A stretch of DNA of 64,000 nt from Sphingomonas sp. 37zxx (GTDB lineage: Bacteria; Pseudomonadota; Alphaproteobacteria; Sphingomonadales; Sphingomonadaceae): contig NZ_JROH01000008.1 of the NCBI RefSeq assembly GCF_000786205.1, forward strand, positions 1-64,000, written 5' to 3'. Below the pieces are notes generated by a model. It saw only the letters and a list, made by a program, of their open reading frames with translations. It made no database searches and was not told where the DNA came from. A program made the position numbers and the translations under genes. Shown here piece by piece: positions 28,333 through 37,516 of this stretch. How positions within the stretch are numbered: the first letter of the stretch is position 1; every line of letters starts with the position of its first letter.

Positions 28333-30477
28333 ATGGCAACCGCGACTAAAAAGACCCGCGCGCCGCGCTGGCGCCGCTTCGCGGTCTGGACCCTTGGCAC
28401 TGGCGCGGCGCTTGCGCTGATCGGGCTGATTGCCCTGGTGATCGCGGTCTATACCGCGCGTTCGTCGCTGCCGTCGTTCGACACGCTCAAATCATCGCCC
28501 AACGGCCAGATGATCCGGGTGCATGCCGCCGACGGCACGGTGATCGTGTCGCTGGGGCCAAGCTATGGCGAATGGATCGAATATGCCGACATTCCCACCG
28601 TCATGCGCCAGGCGATGGTCGCGGTCGAAGATCGCCGCTTTCGTTCGCATTGGGGGGTCGACCCGATCGGCATCGCGCGATCAGTAAAGCTTGCCTATCA
28701 ATATCGCGGCACCGACCGGCGCTTGCAGGGCGCCTCGACGATCACCCAGCAGGTGGCGCGCACCGTCTTTCTGTCGAACAAATATGATTTCGGGCGCAAG
28801 ATCCGCGAGATCATCCTGGCGCTGGCGATCGAGCGCAAGTTCAGCAAGGATCAGATCCTCGAACTCTATCTGAACAAGGTATATTTCGGCGGCGGAGCCT
28901 ATGGCATCGACGCCGCCTCGCGCCGTTTCTTCGCGCACCCGGCAACCAATTTGTCACTGTCCGAAGCGGCGGTGATCGCAGGCCTGGTCAAGGCACCCTC
29001 GCGCTATTCACCCACCGCCGATGCCGAAGCGGCGCGCGGACGGGCGGGCGTGGTGCTCGACGTCATGGTCGAAACCGGCGCGATCACCCGCTCGCAAGCG
29101 GCAAGGGCCGAACCGTCCGAGGTCAAGCTCGCGCCCGAGCCCAAGCGCAACAGCGTCCGCTATTTCACCGACTGGGCCTTGCCCCAGCTCGAAATGCTGA
29201 TCGACGAAACCGACGCCCCGCTCGACGTGTGGACGACGCTCGATTTGTCGATGCAAGCCAGTGCCGACGCCGCCATTCGCGAAAATGCGCCCGCCGGCGT
29301 GCAAGGCGCGCTGGTCTCGCTCGACCGCGACGGCGCGGTGCGCGCGATGATCGGCGGCAAGGATTATGTCTCGTCCAACTATAACCGCGCGACCCAGGCA
29401 ACGCGCCAGCCGGGTTCGGCATTCAAGCTGTTCGTCTATCTCGCGGCGCTCGAAGCCGGGGTGAAGGCCGACGATCAAGTCGTCGACGAACCGGTGACGA
29501 TCAACGGCTGGAGCCCGCGCAACAGCTCGGGCCGCTTTGCCGGGGCGATGGATGTCCGCTCGGCCTTTGCCTATTCGGTCAACACCGTTGCGGCGAAGCT
29601 GGGGCAGGAAGTCGGCTTCGCCACCGTCGCCGATATGGCGCGCCGTTTTGGCATCACCACCCCGGTCGATACTCGCCCCGCGATGGTGCTGGGCACCAGC
29701 GATGTGCGGCTGATCGACATGACCCGCGCTTATGCCAGCGTGGCACAGCGCGGCGTCGCGGTCACGCCCTATGGCATCACCCGAGTCACCGCCAATGGTG
29801 CGGTGATCTACGCGCACGAGGTCGATACCTCGCGCGTGCTGGTCGCCCCCTATGTCGCCGCGCAAATGACCGACCTGCTGCAAACCGCCGTCGCCACCGG
29901 CACCGGGCGCGCCGCGTCGATCGGTCGCCCGGTGGCGGGCAAGACCGGCACCACCAGCTCGAACAAGGATGGCTGGTTCATGGGCTTTTCCAGCGGCCTC
30001 ACCACCGGCGTGTGGATGGGCCGCGACGATGCTCGCGCGGTCGGCGGCCTGCAAGGCGGCACCGCCCCGGCCAAGGCGTTCGCCAGCTTCATGCGCAGCG
30101 CGGTCGCCAAACGTCCGCCCGAGCAGTTTGAAACCGAGGTTACCTTGCCCGAATGGCAGCTGGAGCCCGATGATGAATCCTATTTCGGCGAACCCGATAA
30201 CGGCTTGTTCGTCGACGAGTATGGCATGCCGATCGCCTCGGATCGCGAGGCTACGCCCGATGGCCGCGGCGTCTATGTGACACCGGGCGAGGAAGAATCG
30301 GCACCGCCGCCGCCAGCAGAACGCGAAACCCTCGACGCCGATTGGATCAACCGCGCGCTTGGCCGCAATCCGCCGCCGCGCCGCGAGCGTGACGAACGCG
30401 CCATTCCGCCGCCGACAGCCCGCGATACCCCGCCCCGCGACCAGCGCGTTTACGAGGACGAACGCCCGAACCAGTGA
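28333..30477 (+). CDS. Bifunctional penicillin-binding protein 1 (transglycosylase/transpeptidase)
   Basis: This 714-residue class A PBP makes and cross-links peptidoglycan. A basic tail and one membrane anchor (GTGAALALIGLIALVIAVY) come first. The GT51 transglycosylase has its catalytic Glu at 99 in AVEDRRFRSHWG and STITQQVARTVFLS. The transpeptidase has the active serine near 361 in RQPGSAFKLF, SVNT near 415 and KTGTTSS near 537. A long acidic, proline-rich C-terminal tail (residues about 610-714) is unusual. The 3' end overlaps the convergent metallopeptidase gene by 28 bases. Confidence 0.92.
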   Translation: MATATKKTRAPRWRRFAVWTLGTGAALALIGLIALVIAVYTARSSLPSFDTLKSSPNGQMIRVHAADGTVIVSLGPSYGEWIEYADIPTVMRQAMVAVEDRRFRSHWGVDPIGIARSVKLAYQYRGTDRRLQGASTITQQVARTVFLSNKYDFGRKIREIILALAIERKFSKDQILELYLNKVYFGGGAYGIDAASRRFFAHPATNLSLSEAAVIAGLVKAPSRYSPTADAEAARGRAGVVLDVMVETGAITRSQAARAEPSEVKLAPEPKRNSVRYFTDWALPQLEMLIDETDAPLDVWTTLDLSMQASADAAIRENAPAGVQGALVSLDRDGAVRAMIGGKDYVSSNYNRATQATRQPGSAFKLFVYLAALEAGVKADDQVVDEPVTINGWSPRNSSGRFAGAMDVRSAFAYSVNTVAAKLGQEVGFATVADMARRFGITTPVDTRPAMVLGTSDVRLIDMTRAYASVAQRGVAVTPYGITRVTANGAVIYAHEVDTSRVLVAPYVAAQMTDLLQTAVATGTGRAASIGRPVAGKTGTTSSNKDGWFMGFSSGLTTGVWMGRDDARAVGGLQGGTAPAKAFASFMRSAVAKRPPEQFETEVTLPEWQLEPDDESYFGEPDNGLFVDEYGMPIASDREATPDGRGVYVTPGEEESAPPPPAERETLDADWINRALGRNPPPRRERDERAIPPPTARDTPPRDQRVYEDERPNQ

Positions 30478-31133
30478 AGGCCAGCGCCATGCCGGCGTAG
30501 CCATGCCATCGCCGGGGCCGGGTCATCGCCCAGCAGCCGCGCCGTCGCGGCGTGAAAGGCCGGGCTGTGGTCCATGTGCAGCCGGTGCGCCACCTCATGC
30601 GCGACCACCGCGCGGCGGACAAAGACCGGCGCAAACACCAGCCGCCAGCTAAAGCGGATCGCCCCGGTCGAGGTGCAACTGCCCCATCGCGTGCGCGGAT
30701 CGCCGATCGCCACCCCCGCAATCGCAATGCCCGCCGCGCCGGCAATCGCGCGCGTATCGGCATCGAGCAGCGTTAGCGCCTCACGCTTCAGCCATGCCTC
30801 TACCCGTGCGCCCACCCGGTCAGCGGGACCGCCGACGATCAGCAGCGCCCCCTCGCGCACCGGCACCCGCCGCGCTGGCTCGCGCCAGGCGATGCACAGC
30901 CGATCGTCGCCAAATGGTATTTCCGCGCCATCGCAGAACGGTATCGCCGCCGGCAGCCGCGCGCGTTGCGCCTCGATCCAGCCCCGCTTTTCCTCGGCCC
31001 AGGCAAGCGCGGTGCGTGCCGATCCGCGCTTGGGAATGGTCAGCCGCACACGCCCGCTGGCCGGATCGATCGACAGCCGCATGCCCCGGGCACGGGGGTG
31101 GCGGACGACATCGATGTCGTCCGGCGCGCTCAC
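30450..31133 (-). CDS. YgjP/DUF45-like metallopeptidase
   Basis: This 227-residue protein has a zinc-binding HEVAHRLHMDHSPAFH box near 175-190 (HExxH plus a downstream histidine) and TRWGSCTSTGAIRFSW, the signature of the YgjP/WSS1-like DUF45 metallopeptidases. These are poorly characterised proteases. Its start overlaps the stop of the YcgN-like gene by 4 bases. Confidence 0.85.
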   Translation of the reverse strand: MSAPDDIDVVRHPRARGMRLSIDPASGRVRLTIPKRGSARTALAWAEEKRGWIEAQRARLPAAIPFCDGAEIPFGDDRLCIAWREPARRVPVREGALLIVGGPADRVGARVEAWLKREALTLLDADTRAIAGAAGIAIAGVAIGDPRTRWGSCTSTGAIRFSWRLVFAPVFVRRAVVAHEVAHRLHMDHSPAFHAATARLLGDDPAPAMAWLRRHGAGLHWFGRSSS

Positions 31134-31579
31134 AATTCGCGGTCGATCAGATGATGTTCGAGGTCGCCGGCGTCATTTTCCGAAATCGTCCAGCCGCGCA
31201 CCGATACGCCCGCGCGATGCACCGCATCGCGATCGCCGCACACCAGATAATGCCATTCGGGCAGCGGCAGGAACTCGGCGCGCAGCCGATAGGCACAGGT
31301 CGATGGCAGCCAATGGATCCGATACACCGCCTTTGGCGTCAACCTGACGCAATCGGGCACATAGGCGCGCCGATTGCGATAGTCGCTGCACTGCGCGGTT
31401 GCGGTATCGAGCAATTTGCACGCGACATTGGTCGCCGCCAGCTCGCCGGTATCCTCATCCTCGAACTTGTGCAGACAGCATTTGCCGCAGCCGTCGCACA
31501 ACGCTTCCCATTGTCCGCGATCGAGCTTTTCGATCGGGACATCGCCTTCCCAGAAACGACCGCTGGCAGGTGCGTTCAA
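31130..31579 (-). CDS. YcgN/YkgJ-type cysteine cluster protein
   Basis: This 149-residue protein of the YcgN (UPF0260) family has eight cysteines, arranged as CDGCGKCCLH near the N-terminus, then single cysteines in VACKLL, AQCSDY, PDCVRL, STCAYR and LVCGDR. The pattern suggests a bound metal or iron-sulfur cluster. The function is unknown. It overlaps the SCO1-like gene upstream and the metallopeptidase gene downstream by 4 bases each. Confidence 0.85.
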   Translation of the reverse strand: MNAPASGRFWEGDVPIEKLDRGQWEALCDGCGKCCLHKFEDEDTGELAATNVACKLLDTATAQCSDYRNRRAYVPDCVRLTPKAVYRIHWLPSTCAYRLRAEFLPLPEWHYLVCGDRDAVHRAGVSVRGWTISENDAGDLEHHLIDREL

Positions 31580-32172
31580 CGTACCCAGCGCTTCAACACA
31601 TCGACCACGGCCTGCGGGCTTTCATCGGCTGGGATCAGCGCGATCGGCTGTCCCTCAGGCCCCATCAAATAGGTAATGCGGGTGTGATCGACCAGATAGG
31701 CGTCGGGATTGGGCGAATCGCGCTTGGTCGCCATGCCGGCATAGGATTTCAGCACCGCGGTGATCGCCTCTTGCGAACCCGTCAGCCCCACCGCGCGTGG
31801 ATGGAAATTGGCGACGAACTCGCCCACCACCGCCGGCGTATCGCGCGCAGGATCGACGGTAATGAAGATCGGCACCACTTTTGCCGCCAGCGCCGGATCG
31901 CTCGCCTCGAATTGTTTCAGCCCCGCGCCGATATTCTGCATGTCGATCGGGCAGACATCGGGGCAAAAAGTATAGCCGAAATACATCACGCGATATTTGC
32001 CGGCAAAATCGGTGTCGCGCACCGTCTGTCCCTTGGCATCGGTCAGTGTGAATGGTCCGCCGATGCGGGCACCGGCCAGCGGCGGCTCGGTCAACGGCTC
32101 CGAAGCCTGCTGTCCGCACGCGGCGAGCAGCAGAAACAACAGGGCGGCGAAGTGGGTTTTGAACTCGTTCAT
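31576..32172 (-). CDS. SCO1/SenC-type copper chaperone lipoprotein
   Basis: This 198-residue protein has a lipobox (LLLAACG, lipid-bearing Cys19) and the SCO copper motif FCPDVCP (Cys70, Cys74) with a later conserved histidine in LVDHTRITYL. SCO proteins deliver copper to cytochrome c oxidase from the periplasmic face of the membrane. The ATG at 32172 is used; an in-frame ATG at 32187 is possible. It is divergent from the ankyrin gene. Confidence 0.9.
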   Translation of the reverse strand: MNEFKTHFAALLFLLLAACGQQASEPLTEPPLAGARIGGPFTLTDAKGQTVRDTDFAGKYRVMYFGYTFCPDVCPIDMQNIGAGLKQFEASDPALAAKVVPIFITVDPARDTPAVVGEFVANFHPRAVGLTGSQEAITAVLKSYAGMATKRDSPNPDAYLVDHTRITYLMGPEGQPIALIPADESPQAVVDVLKRWVR

Positions 32173-32256
32173 GGCACCGCCAGCCATGATCTGATAGATC
32201 GCCGGATGCAAGCTGCAGACCTTGCGACCTGCGTTACCGATTGGGGAAATCTGCCC

Positions 32257-32883
32257 GTGACCATTACCGCCCGCGCCGCCCGGCTCGCCCTTGCCTTCTC
32301 GCTGGTGACATTGCCCGCGACCTTCGCCGCGCCGGTTGCCGCACAGCAATTCTCGGCCGGCTACAAGTTTCTGAAGGCAGTGCGCGACGCCGACGGGGCC
32401 GAAGTGAACAAGATCCTGGGCGAACCCGGCCAGTCGATCATCAATACCAAGGATCGCTCGACCGGCGAAGGCGCGCTGCACATCGTCGCCAAGCGCAGCG
32501 ATGCGACCTATCTTCGCTTCCTGCTGCAAAAGGGGGCCAATCCGAACATGACCGACGAACGCGGCAACACGCCGATGATGCTCGCGGTCGAAAACGGGTT
32601 CAGCGAGGGGATCGACGCGCTCAAAACCTATAAGGCAGACCCCAATATCGCCAATCACAGCGGCGAAACCCCGCTGATCCGGGCGGTACAGATGCGCCGC
32701 TTCGAAATCGTGCGCGATCTGTTGGCGGCAGGTGCCGATCCCGATCAGACCGATGTCATCGCCGGGCTGTCGGCGCGCGAATATGCCGTTCGCGACGCCC
32801 GCTCGCCCGCCATCACCAAATTGCTCGCCGACGCCCCAAAACGCGCCCGCGCCCCGGCGGGAGCAGCAGGCCCACGGCTGTAA
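32257..32883 (+). CDS. Exported ankyrin-repeat protein
   Basis: This protein of about 208 residues starts at a GTG with GGGGAA 8 bases before it. A signal peptide (ARLALAFSLVTLPATFAAPVAAQQ) is followed by three to four ankyrin repeats: GALHIVAKRSDATYLRFLL, GNTPMMLAVENGFSEGI, GETPLIRAVQMRRFEIVRDL. It should be periplasmic and bind another protein. An upstream ATG at 32206 is in frame but lengthens the N-terminus awkwardly. Confidence 0.82.
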   Translation: MTITARAARLALAFSLVTLPATFAAPVAAQQFSAGYKFLKAVRDADGAEVNKILGEPGQSIINTKDRSTGEGALHIVAKRSDATYLRFLLQKGANPNMTDERGNTPMMLAVENGFSEGIDALKTYKADPNIANHSGETPLIRAVQMRRFEIVRDLLAAGADPDQTDVIAGLSAREYAVRDARSPAITKLLADAPKRARAPAGAAGPRL

Positions 32884-32901
32884 CATCCTCGGCAATATCG
32901 C

Positions 32902-33387
32902 TTACAGACCGGCTGCAAACCCGATCGTTTCGGGATCGACCGCCCCCATCACCCGCCGCGCCGCCCGCCTGGCGAACGCAAGCGTGCATTTGCGCCGGGT
33001 AGCGGCGGCCAGCGAATGCGTCCGCGCCTCGCGCAGGATCGCAGCATCATAGCGATCGGCAACGATCACGCCGGCACGCTCGGGCAGAAACGCCTCGCGC
33101 TCGAGTGGTGCCGCGTCGAAGCCCTCGGGCACTGCCCAGAAAAAGCGGTCGCAATGGTCCAGATAGTCGGTCCATTTGCCGTCGCCCAGCAGATCGGCAC
33201 GCGACACCTTGATCTCGACGATGACGATCCCGCCATTGGCATCGATCGCCATCAGATCGGCACGCCGCCCGCCAGCCAGCGGCATTTCGGCGATGGCGAC
33301 GCAATCATGGCGCAACAACATCCGCGTCACCCCGCGCACCACATCGGCAGCGCAGGGTGACAAGGGTAGGGCAGGGGCAAGCATCAT
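32902..33387 (-). CDS. mmcB: MmcB-family DNA repair protein
   Basis: This 161-residue protein matches MmcB, the SOS-linked alphaproteobacterial protein implicated in repair with the ImuABC/DnaE2 system. It has a nuclease-like core: MPLAGGRRADLMAID, then IVIVEIKVSRADLLGDGKW, i.e. the D...ExK pattern of the restriction-endonuclease fold. The start at 33387 has an ATG pair. It is convergent with the ankyrin gene. Confidence 0.82.
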   Translation of the reverse strand: MMLAPALPLSPCAADVVRGVTRMLLRHDCVAIAEMPLAGGRRADLMAIDANGGIVIVEIKVSRADLLGDGKWTDYLDHCDRFFWAVPEGFDAAPLEREAFLPERAGVIVADRYDAAILREARTHSLAAATRRKCTLAFARRAARRVMGAVDPETIGFAAGL

Positions 33388-33466
33388 GCCCGCCTTTTAG
33401 AACATTACACGAACAATGAAAAGCCAGGGCAGCGCGGCTACTCGCCTGCCTGCCCCTCGGCATCGC

Positions 33467-34144
33467 TCAACGGTAAAAGATGTGGTTTCCCAGCGACGCC
33501 ACTTTGGCGCGGTTCCAGCGCGGTGACACATGCCGCGCGTGGAAGAACATCGCATTCGACGCGCTGCTTTCCCACAATTCATCGCGCGCTACCTTGGCAA
33601 CCGCAATTGCCGTGCGCCACGCGGCTGACCCAGTCGAAACGCTGGGCAGACGCCCGCCGCGAACGAAGGAAAACTGGCCGCGTTGCTTCAGCACCGAACA
33701 GGCGGTGTTAGGAAAACGCCCGGATTCAGAACGGTTCAGGATCACTTCGGCGACGGCAAGCTGGCCGTGCAGCGGTTCGCCCTTGGCCTCGTAATAAATG
33801 CCGATGGCCAGGCAGCGCAGCTCTTCATCGGGACTATCGGGCACGCTTTGCGCGGCAACCGCATCGGCAAGCGAAGCAAAATCAGCTTCCACCGCGTCAG
33901 GTTGCGCCAGGGTGGGCGGCCCTTCATCCCCTTCGCTGGTCCATTCAGCGGGCACGATCGGTGCGGGCGGAATAGGAAGCTGTGCGGGCTGGGCGATGAT
34001 ATTGGTTTTAATCTCGGGCCGATCAGCGACCATCAACTCGCTATTGGCGAGTTCATAGGCGAGGCCCGGTGTCGTGGCACATACCATGATGGCCGCGCAA
34101 AGAGTCACAGCCACCGATCCGGCGGCACGTGCAAAAAGCTTCAT
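33467..34144 (-). CDS. SleB-like cell wall hydrolase
   Basis: This protein of about 225 residues has an N-terminal signal peptide (LFARAAGSVAVTLCAAIMVC), a variable linker, then a C-terminal Hydrolase_2/SleB domain: LRCLAIGIYYEAKGEPLHGQ with the catalytic glutamate, VILNRSESGRFPNTAC, and FHARHVSPRW. It should cut peptidoglycan in the periplasm. The ATG at 34144 is chosen over the upstream in-frame start because the signal peptide begins there. Confidence 0.87.
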   Translation of the reverse strand: MKLFARAAGSVAVTLCAAIMVCATTPGLAYELANSELMVADRPEIKTNIIAQPAQLPIPPAPIVPAEWTSEGDEGPPTLAQPDAVEADFASLADAVAAQSVPDSPDEELRCLAIGIYYEAKGEPLHGQLAVAEVILNRSESGRFPNTACSVLKQRGQFSFVRGGRLPSVSTGSAAWRTAIAVAKVARDELWESSASNAMFFHARHVSPRWNRAKVASLGNHIFYR

Positions 34145-34299
34145 TGTCGAACTAAAAAATGCGGTGGATGCGCTAACGACGACTGACAAGTCAGCGCCGA
34201 TCGGACAGTCCCCCGACTGCGTAACCGTACGGGATCGCACCCCGTTCGACACAACGCTTCCGAAACGAATTTCGCCTATCTATCGCCTGCGATTTATTG

Positions 34300-34635
34300 T
34301 CAATCGTTAACGATTATGTCCGCGACCAGTCGTTCCGCCGATGCGACGTCCACCTCGACCACCCACAGGTCGGGATCGTTACGGCGCCGTCGTTGCCAAT
34401 ATTCGGTCGCCGCCGGCGAATCGGCATCCGCCGGCCCCGCCACGATCAGTGCTGGAATACCGTTGCGCCCGTAACCGCGTTCATAGAATCGGGCATGTTC
34501 GCCGCGATCGAGCGCCAGCACCAGGATCGCGCCGCCCATCGCCTCACCCCGGGCCAGCACCATCGCGCTGCCCCCGGCATCATGCGTCTGGCGCACCAAT
34601 GCGCTCACCCGCACATGGCTGGCCAACCGGCTCAT
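34300..34635 (-). CDS. DUF1491 family protein
   Basis: This 111-residue protein resembles the alphaproteobacterial DUF1491 family (MSRLASHVRVSALVRQTHDA at the start, EYWQRRRRNDPDLWVVEVD near the end). The function is unknown. It overlaps the thioesterase gene by 4 bases and is the last gene of the hpf-ptsN-thioesterase-DUF1491 run. Confidence 0.8.
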   Translation of the reverse strand: MSRLASHVRVSALVRQTHDAGGSAMVLARGEAMGGAILVLALDRGEHARFYERGYGRNGIPALIVAGPADADSPAATEYWQRRRRNDPDLWVVEVDVASAERLVADIIVND

Positions 34636-35093
34636 GCCGCCTGATATCCGGGCAACCCGGCTAGCGGGATGCGCGATCGCATGAACGTGCCGGTGCCGCG
34701 CGCCGCCTCTTCGCCGTCGCCCGCGATCAGTCGCGCATCGGCGACGAACACCCGCCGCTGGCCGCTGATCCAGCGCCCCTCGGCAATCACCGGCCCCTCA
34801 CGCAACGGCGCGGTGAACAACAGGTTGAACTGAGTCGTCAGCAGGAAACGGTCGGTGACCAGGCTGTTGGCGGCATAAAAGGCGGCATCGTCGAGCATCT
34901 TGAAATAGCTCGTGCCATGCGCCGCGCCTGCGGCATGGAAATAGCGCGGATCGATCGTGAAATGGATCCGCGCCAGCCCCGCCTCGGGTATCTCCAGCCG
35001 CGACTCAAATAAACGATTGATCGGCGCGGCAGCATAAAGCGATTCGAGCGCGCGGTGATGCGCCTCCGCGCCCGAGGGTTCAGGCAGCGGCAT
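34632..35093 (-). CDS. PaaI-type hotdog thioesterase
   Basis: This 153-residue protein has a hotdog fold pattern: FHAAGAAHGTSYFKMLDDAAFYAANS carries the G-x-x-x-x-x-L-D-x-A signature of PaaI-type acyl-CoA thioesterases, then LLTTQFNLLFTAPLREG and GRWISGQRRVFVADARL. The acyl substrate is unknown. It overlaps ptsN by 14 bases. Confidence 0.82.
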   Translation of the reverse strand: MPLPEPSGAEAHHRALESLYAAAPINRLFESRLEIPEAGLARIHFTIDPRYFHAAGAAHGTSYFKMLDDAAFYAANSLVTDRFLLTTQFNLLFTAPLREGPVIAEGRWISGQRRVFVADARLIAGDGEEAARGTGTFMRSRIPLAGLPGYQAA

Positions 35094-35577
35094 CGCGGGT
35101 TTCCACCCCTGTCAGCAGCGCGAACAATGCATCGGTCGATGCCGCGCCGCGCAGTTTCTCGGCCAGCGTCCGATCGCGCAGCAACCGCGACACCCGGGCC
35201 AGCGCCTTCAGATGATCGGCCCCGGCATCGACCGGGGACAACAGCATGAACACCAGATCGACCGGCAGGCCATCGACTGCATCGAAATCGACCGACTGTA
35301 CCAGCCGTACGAACATCCCGCGCACCCGATCGAGCGTTTCGATCCGGGCATGCGGAATCGCGATGCCGCCGCCAAAGCCGGTCGACCCCAGTTTCTCGCG
35401 CGCCGCCAGCCGTTGGCCTACCAATTTGGTATCCAGCCCCAGCCGCTCACCCGCAAGCGCTGCCAGTTGCTGGAACAACGGCTTTTTGCCGCTCACCGAA
35501 ACGCCCGATACGACCGAGTCATGCGTCAGTATTTCGATCGGATCGGGCGGTACCGCGCTCCCTGCGAAATCGCTCAC
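35080..35577 (-). CDS. ptsN: PTS IIA-like nitrogen regulatory protein
   Basis: This 165-residue EIIA-Ntr protein is phosphorylated on the histidine in GIAIPHARIETLDRV. The ERLGLDTKLVGQRLAAREKLGSTGFG run before it is typical. In the nitrogen PTS it takes phosphate from NPr and regulates potassium, (p)ppGpp or carbon control. It overlaps hpf by 4 bases, a conserved pair in alphaproteobacteria, but rpoN, which often precedes hpf, is not in this run. Confidence 0.92.
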   Translation of the reverse strand: MSDFAGSAVPPDPIEILTHDSVVSGVSVSGKKPLFQQLAALAGERLGLDTKLVGQRLAAREKLGSTGFGGGIAIPHARIETLDRVRGMFVRLVQSVDFDAVDGLPVDLVFMLLSPVDAGADHLKALARVSRLLRDRTLAEKLRGAASTDALFALLTGVETRDAAA

Positions 35578-36176
35578 GAAGCGCGGTTGGGCTCGACCCA
35601 GCCGATCGTGCCGTCATTGCGGCGATACACCATATTGAACGCGCCGGTGCCGCTGTTCTTGAACAGCATCGCATTGGTGTGGCGCAGGTCCAGCATCATC
35701 ACCGCATCCGAAACCGTCGCTTCGGGCACATCGACGCGGGTTTCGGCGATGATCAGCGGCGCGTCGGCCTCGACCTCTTCGACTTCGTCGGGCGTGCTGC
35801 CAAACACCGTATAGCCGGCATTGTCGTAGCTATTGTCATAGGCCATGCTCTCGGCAACCGCATTGGCCTGGCCGGCATTGCGGTCCTTCAGCCGGCGCAT
35901 GTAGCGGCGGAGCTGCTTTTCGATCTTGTCGGCAGCCCCGTCGAACGCGCCATGCGCTTCCTGGCCGTTATTGGCGCTCTTGAGCACCAGCCCCTGCATT
36001 ACATGCGCGACGATGTCACAGGTAAAGCCATGATCATGCGGCCCCTTGCCGAACACCACCTGCGCCGAGATCGCGCGGGAGAAATACTTGTCGGCAATCG
36101 CCTGGAGCCGGTCGGTGACCTGCTGCTGGAGTGATCCGCCCGTTTCGACCTGGTGGCCCGAGACGCGAACTTCCAT
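35574..36176 (-). CDS. hpf: Ribosome hibernation promoting factor, long form
   Basis: This 200-residue long HPF has an N-terminal ribosome-binding domain (residues 1-110, MEVRVSGHQVETGGSLQQQV) and a C-terminal dimerisation domain (LRHTNAMLFKNSGTGAFNM, YRRNDGTIGWVEP). It pairs ribosomes into inactive dimers in stationary phase. It is the first gene of the run with ptsN and begins 52 bases after the dnaQ stop. Confidence 0.93.
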   Translation of the reverse strand: MEVRVSGHQVETGGSLQQQVTDRLQAIADKYFSRAISAQVVFGKGPHDHGFTCDIVAHVMQGLVLKSANNGQEAHGAFDGAADKIEKQLRRYMRRLKDRNAGQANAVAESMAYDNSYDNAGYTVFGSTPDEVEEVEADAPLIIAETRVDVPEATVSDAVMMLDLRHTNAMLFKNSGTGAFNMVYRRNDGTIGWVEPNRAS

Positions 36177-36228
36177 GACAATCTCCTGAGTTACAAGGGG
36201 TGCGACCTAGGGTCGCGCAATACCGTCG

Positions 36229-36909
36229 TCAACCAGACGCCCAGAGCGGCTCCTTCAGCTCGGCGATGAACGCGGCATGCCGCGCCAGCTCGTCTGCCGA
36301 TGCGGCAAACACCCGTGGCGGGCGGGTCGCGACAATGCTCGGATCGGCAATTTCGATCGTTTCGACTGCGACATCCTCGACCAATCCCAGCCCGATCTGC
36401 CGCCCGCCCGACAATTCGACATAGACCTGCGCCAGCAATTGCGCGTCGAGCAGTGCGCCGTGCAGCACGCGCCGGCTACGGTCGACGCCGAAGCGGCTGC
36501 ACAGCGCATCGAGCGTATGTTTTGCGCCGGGCAGTTTCTGGCGTGCGATCTGCAGCGTATCGACCATCCGCGACATCGCCACCTTCGGCCTGCCGCAGCG
36601 GTGCAATTCGCCGTTCATAAACGCAAAATCGAACCCGGCGTTGTGCGCGACCATCGGCGAATCGCCGATGAAATCGAGCAGCGCCTCGACCTCTTCGTGG
36701 AACAGCGGCTTGTCGCGCAAAAAGGCGTCGGACAGGCCGTGTACCGCCTGCGCCTCGGGCGGCATCGGTCGTTGCGGATTGAAATAGACGTGGAAAACTT
36801 CGCCGGTCTCACATTGGTTGACCAGCTCGACACAGCCGATCTCGACCACCCGATCGCCTGCTGCAAAGCTCAGGCCGGTGGTTTCTGTATCGAAGACAAT
36901 TTCACGCAT
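36229..36909 (-). CDS. dnaQ: DNA polymerase III subunit epsilon (proofreading exonuclease)
   Basis: This 226-residue 3'-5' exonuclease has the three motifs of the DEDD group: ExoI EIVFDTETTGL, ExoII VAHNAGFDFAFMNGEL and ExoIII HGALLDAQLLAQVYVEL. It proofreads the replicative polymerase. The ATG at 36909 (MREIVFDTETTG) is preferred over the open frame start at 36939. It follows coaE by 7 bases in the ppsR-maf-aroE-coaE-dnaQ run. Confidence 0.92.
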   Translation of the reverse strand: MREIVFDTETTGLSFAAGDRVVEIGCVELVNQCETGEVFHVYFNPQRPMPPEAQAVHGLSDAFLRDKPLFHEEVEALLDFIGDSPMVAHNAGFDFAFMNGELHRCGRPKVAMSRMVDTLQIARQKLPGAKHTLDALCSRFGVDRSRRVLHGALLDAQLLAQVYVELSGGRQIGLGLVEDVAVETIEIADPSIVATRPPRVFAASADELARHAAFIAELKEPLWASG

Positions 36910-36916
36910 CCCAACC

Positions 36917-37516
36917 TTATTCTCCCGGCGGCCCGGCAACGCAAGCGATCACGCGCGCAACCGCCGCGCGGGTCTCGTCGAGCGTCCCGCCGGTGGGGAT
37001 CACGAAATCGGCACGCGCGCGTTTTTCGGCATCGGGCAGTTGCCGCGCCAAGATCGCTGCGAATTTGTCGGGCGTCATGCCCGGCCGCGCCAACACCCGT
37101 GCGCGCTGCACTTCGGCGGGGGCGGATACCACCGCGATCCGATCGACCTGCGACCAGCCCTGCTTTTCGAACAACAGCGGAATGTCGAGCACGACCAGCG
37201 GCTTGTCGGCAAAGGACGCCATGAAATCGTTGCGTGCCGCCGCCACCATCGGATGCAATATCGCCTCCAGCCGGGCCAGTGCCGCGTCATCGCCGAACAC
37301 CGCCGCTCCCAGCGCGGCACGATCCAACCCATCCGGCCCGGTACTGCCGGGGAACGCAGCTTCGATCGCCGGCAGCGCTGCCCCGCCCGGCGCTTGCAGC
37401 CGATGCACTTCGGCATCGGCATCGAACACCGGCACACCGGCACCGGCAAACATCGCCGCAACGGTCGATTTTCCCATCCCGATCGACCCGGTAAGGCCCA
37501 GGATGAGGGGCTTCAT
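36917..37516 (-). CDS. coaE: Dephospho-CoA kinase
   Basis: This 199-residue P-loop kinase catalyses the last step of coenzyme A synthesis. Walker A is [13 protein letters not shown] at the N-terminus, DADAEVHRL follows near 35, and [17 protein letters not shown] is the family middle motif. It overlaps aroE by 4 bases. Confidence 0.93.
   Translation of the reverse strand: MKPLILGLTGSIGMGKSTVAAMFAGAGVPVFDADAEVHRLQAPGGAALPAIEAAFPGSTGPDGLDRAALGAAVFGDDAALARLEAILHPMVAAARNDFMASFADKPLVVLDIPLLFEKQGWSQVDRIAVVSAPAEVQRARVLARPGMTPDKFAAILARQLPDAEKRARADFVIPTGGTLDETRAAVARVIACVAGPPGE

Noticed and set aside
31399..32256. Long N-terminal extension of the ankyrin frame
   Set aside because: It is the antisense of the SCO1-like gene; the signal peptide starts at the GTG at 32257.
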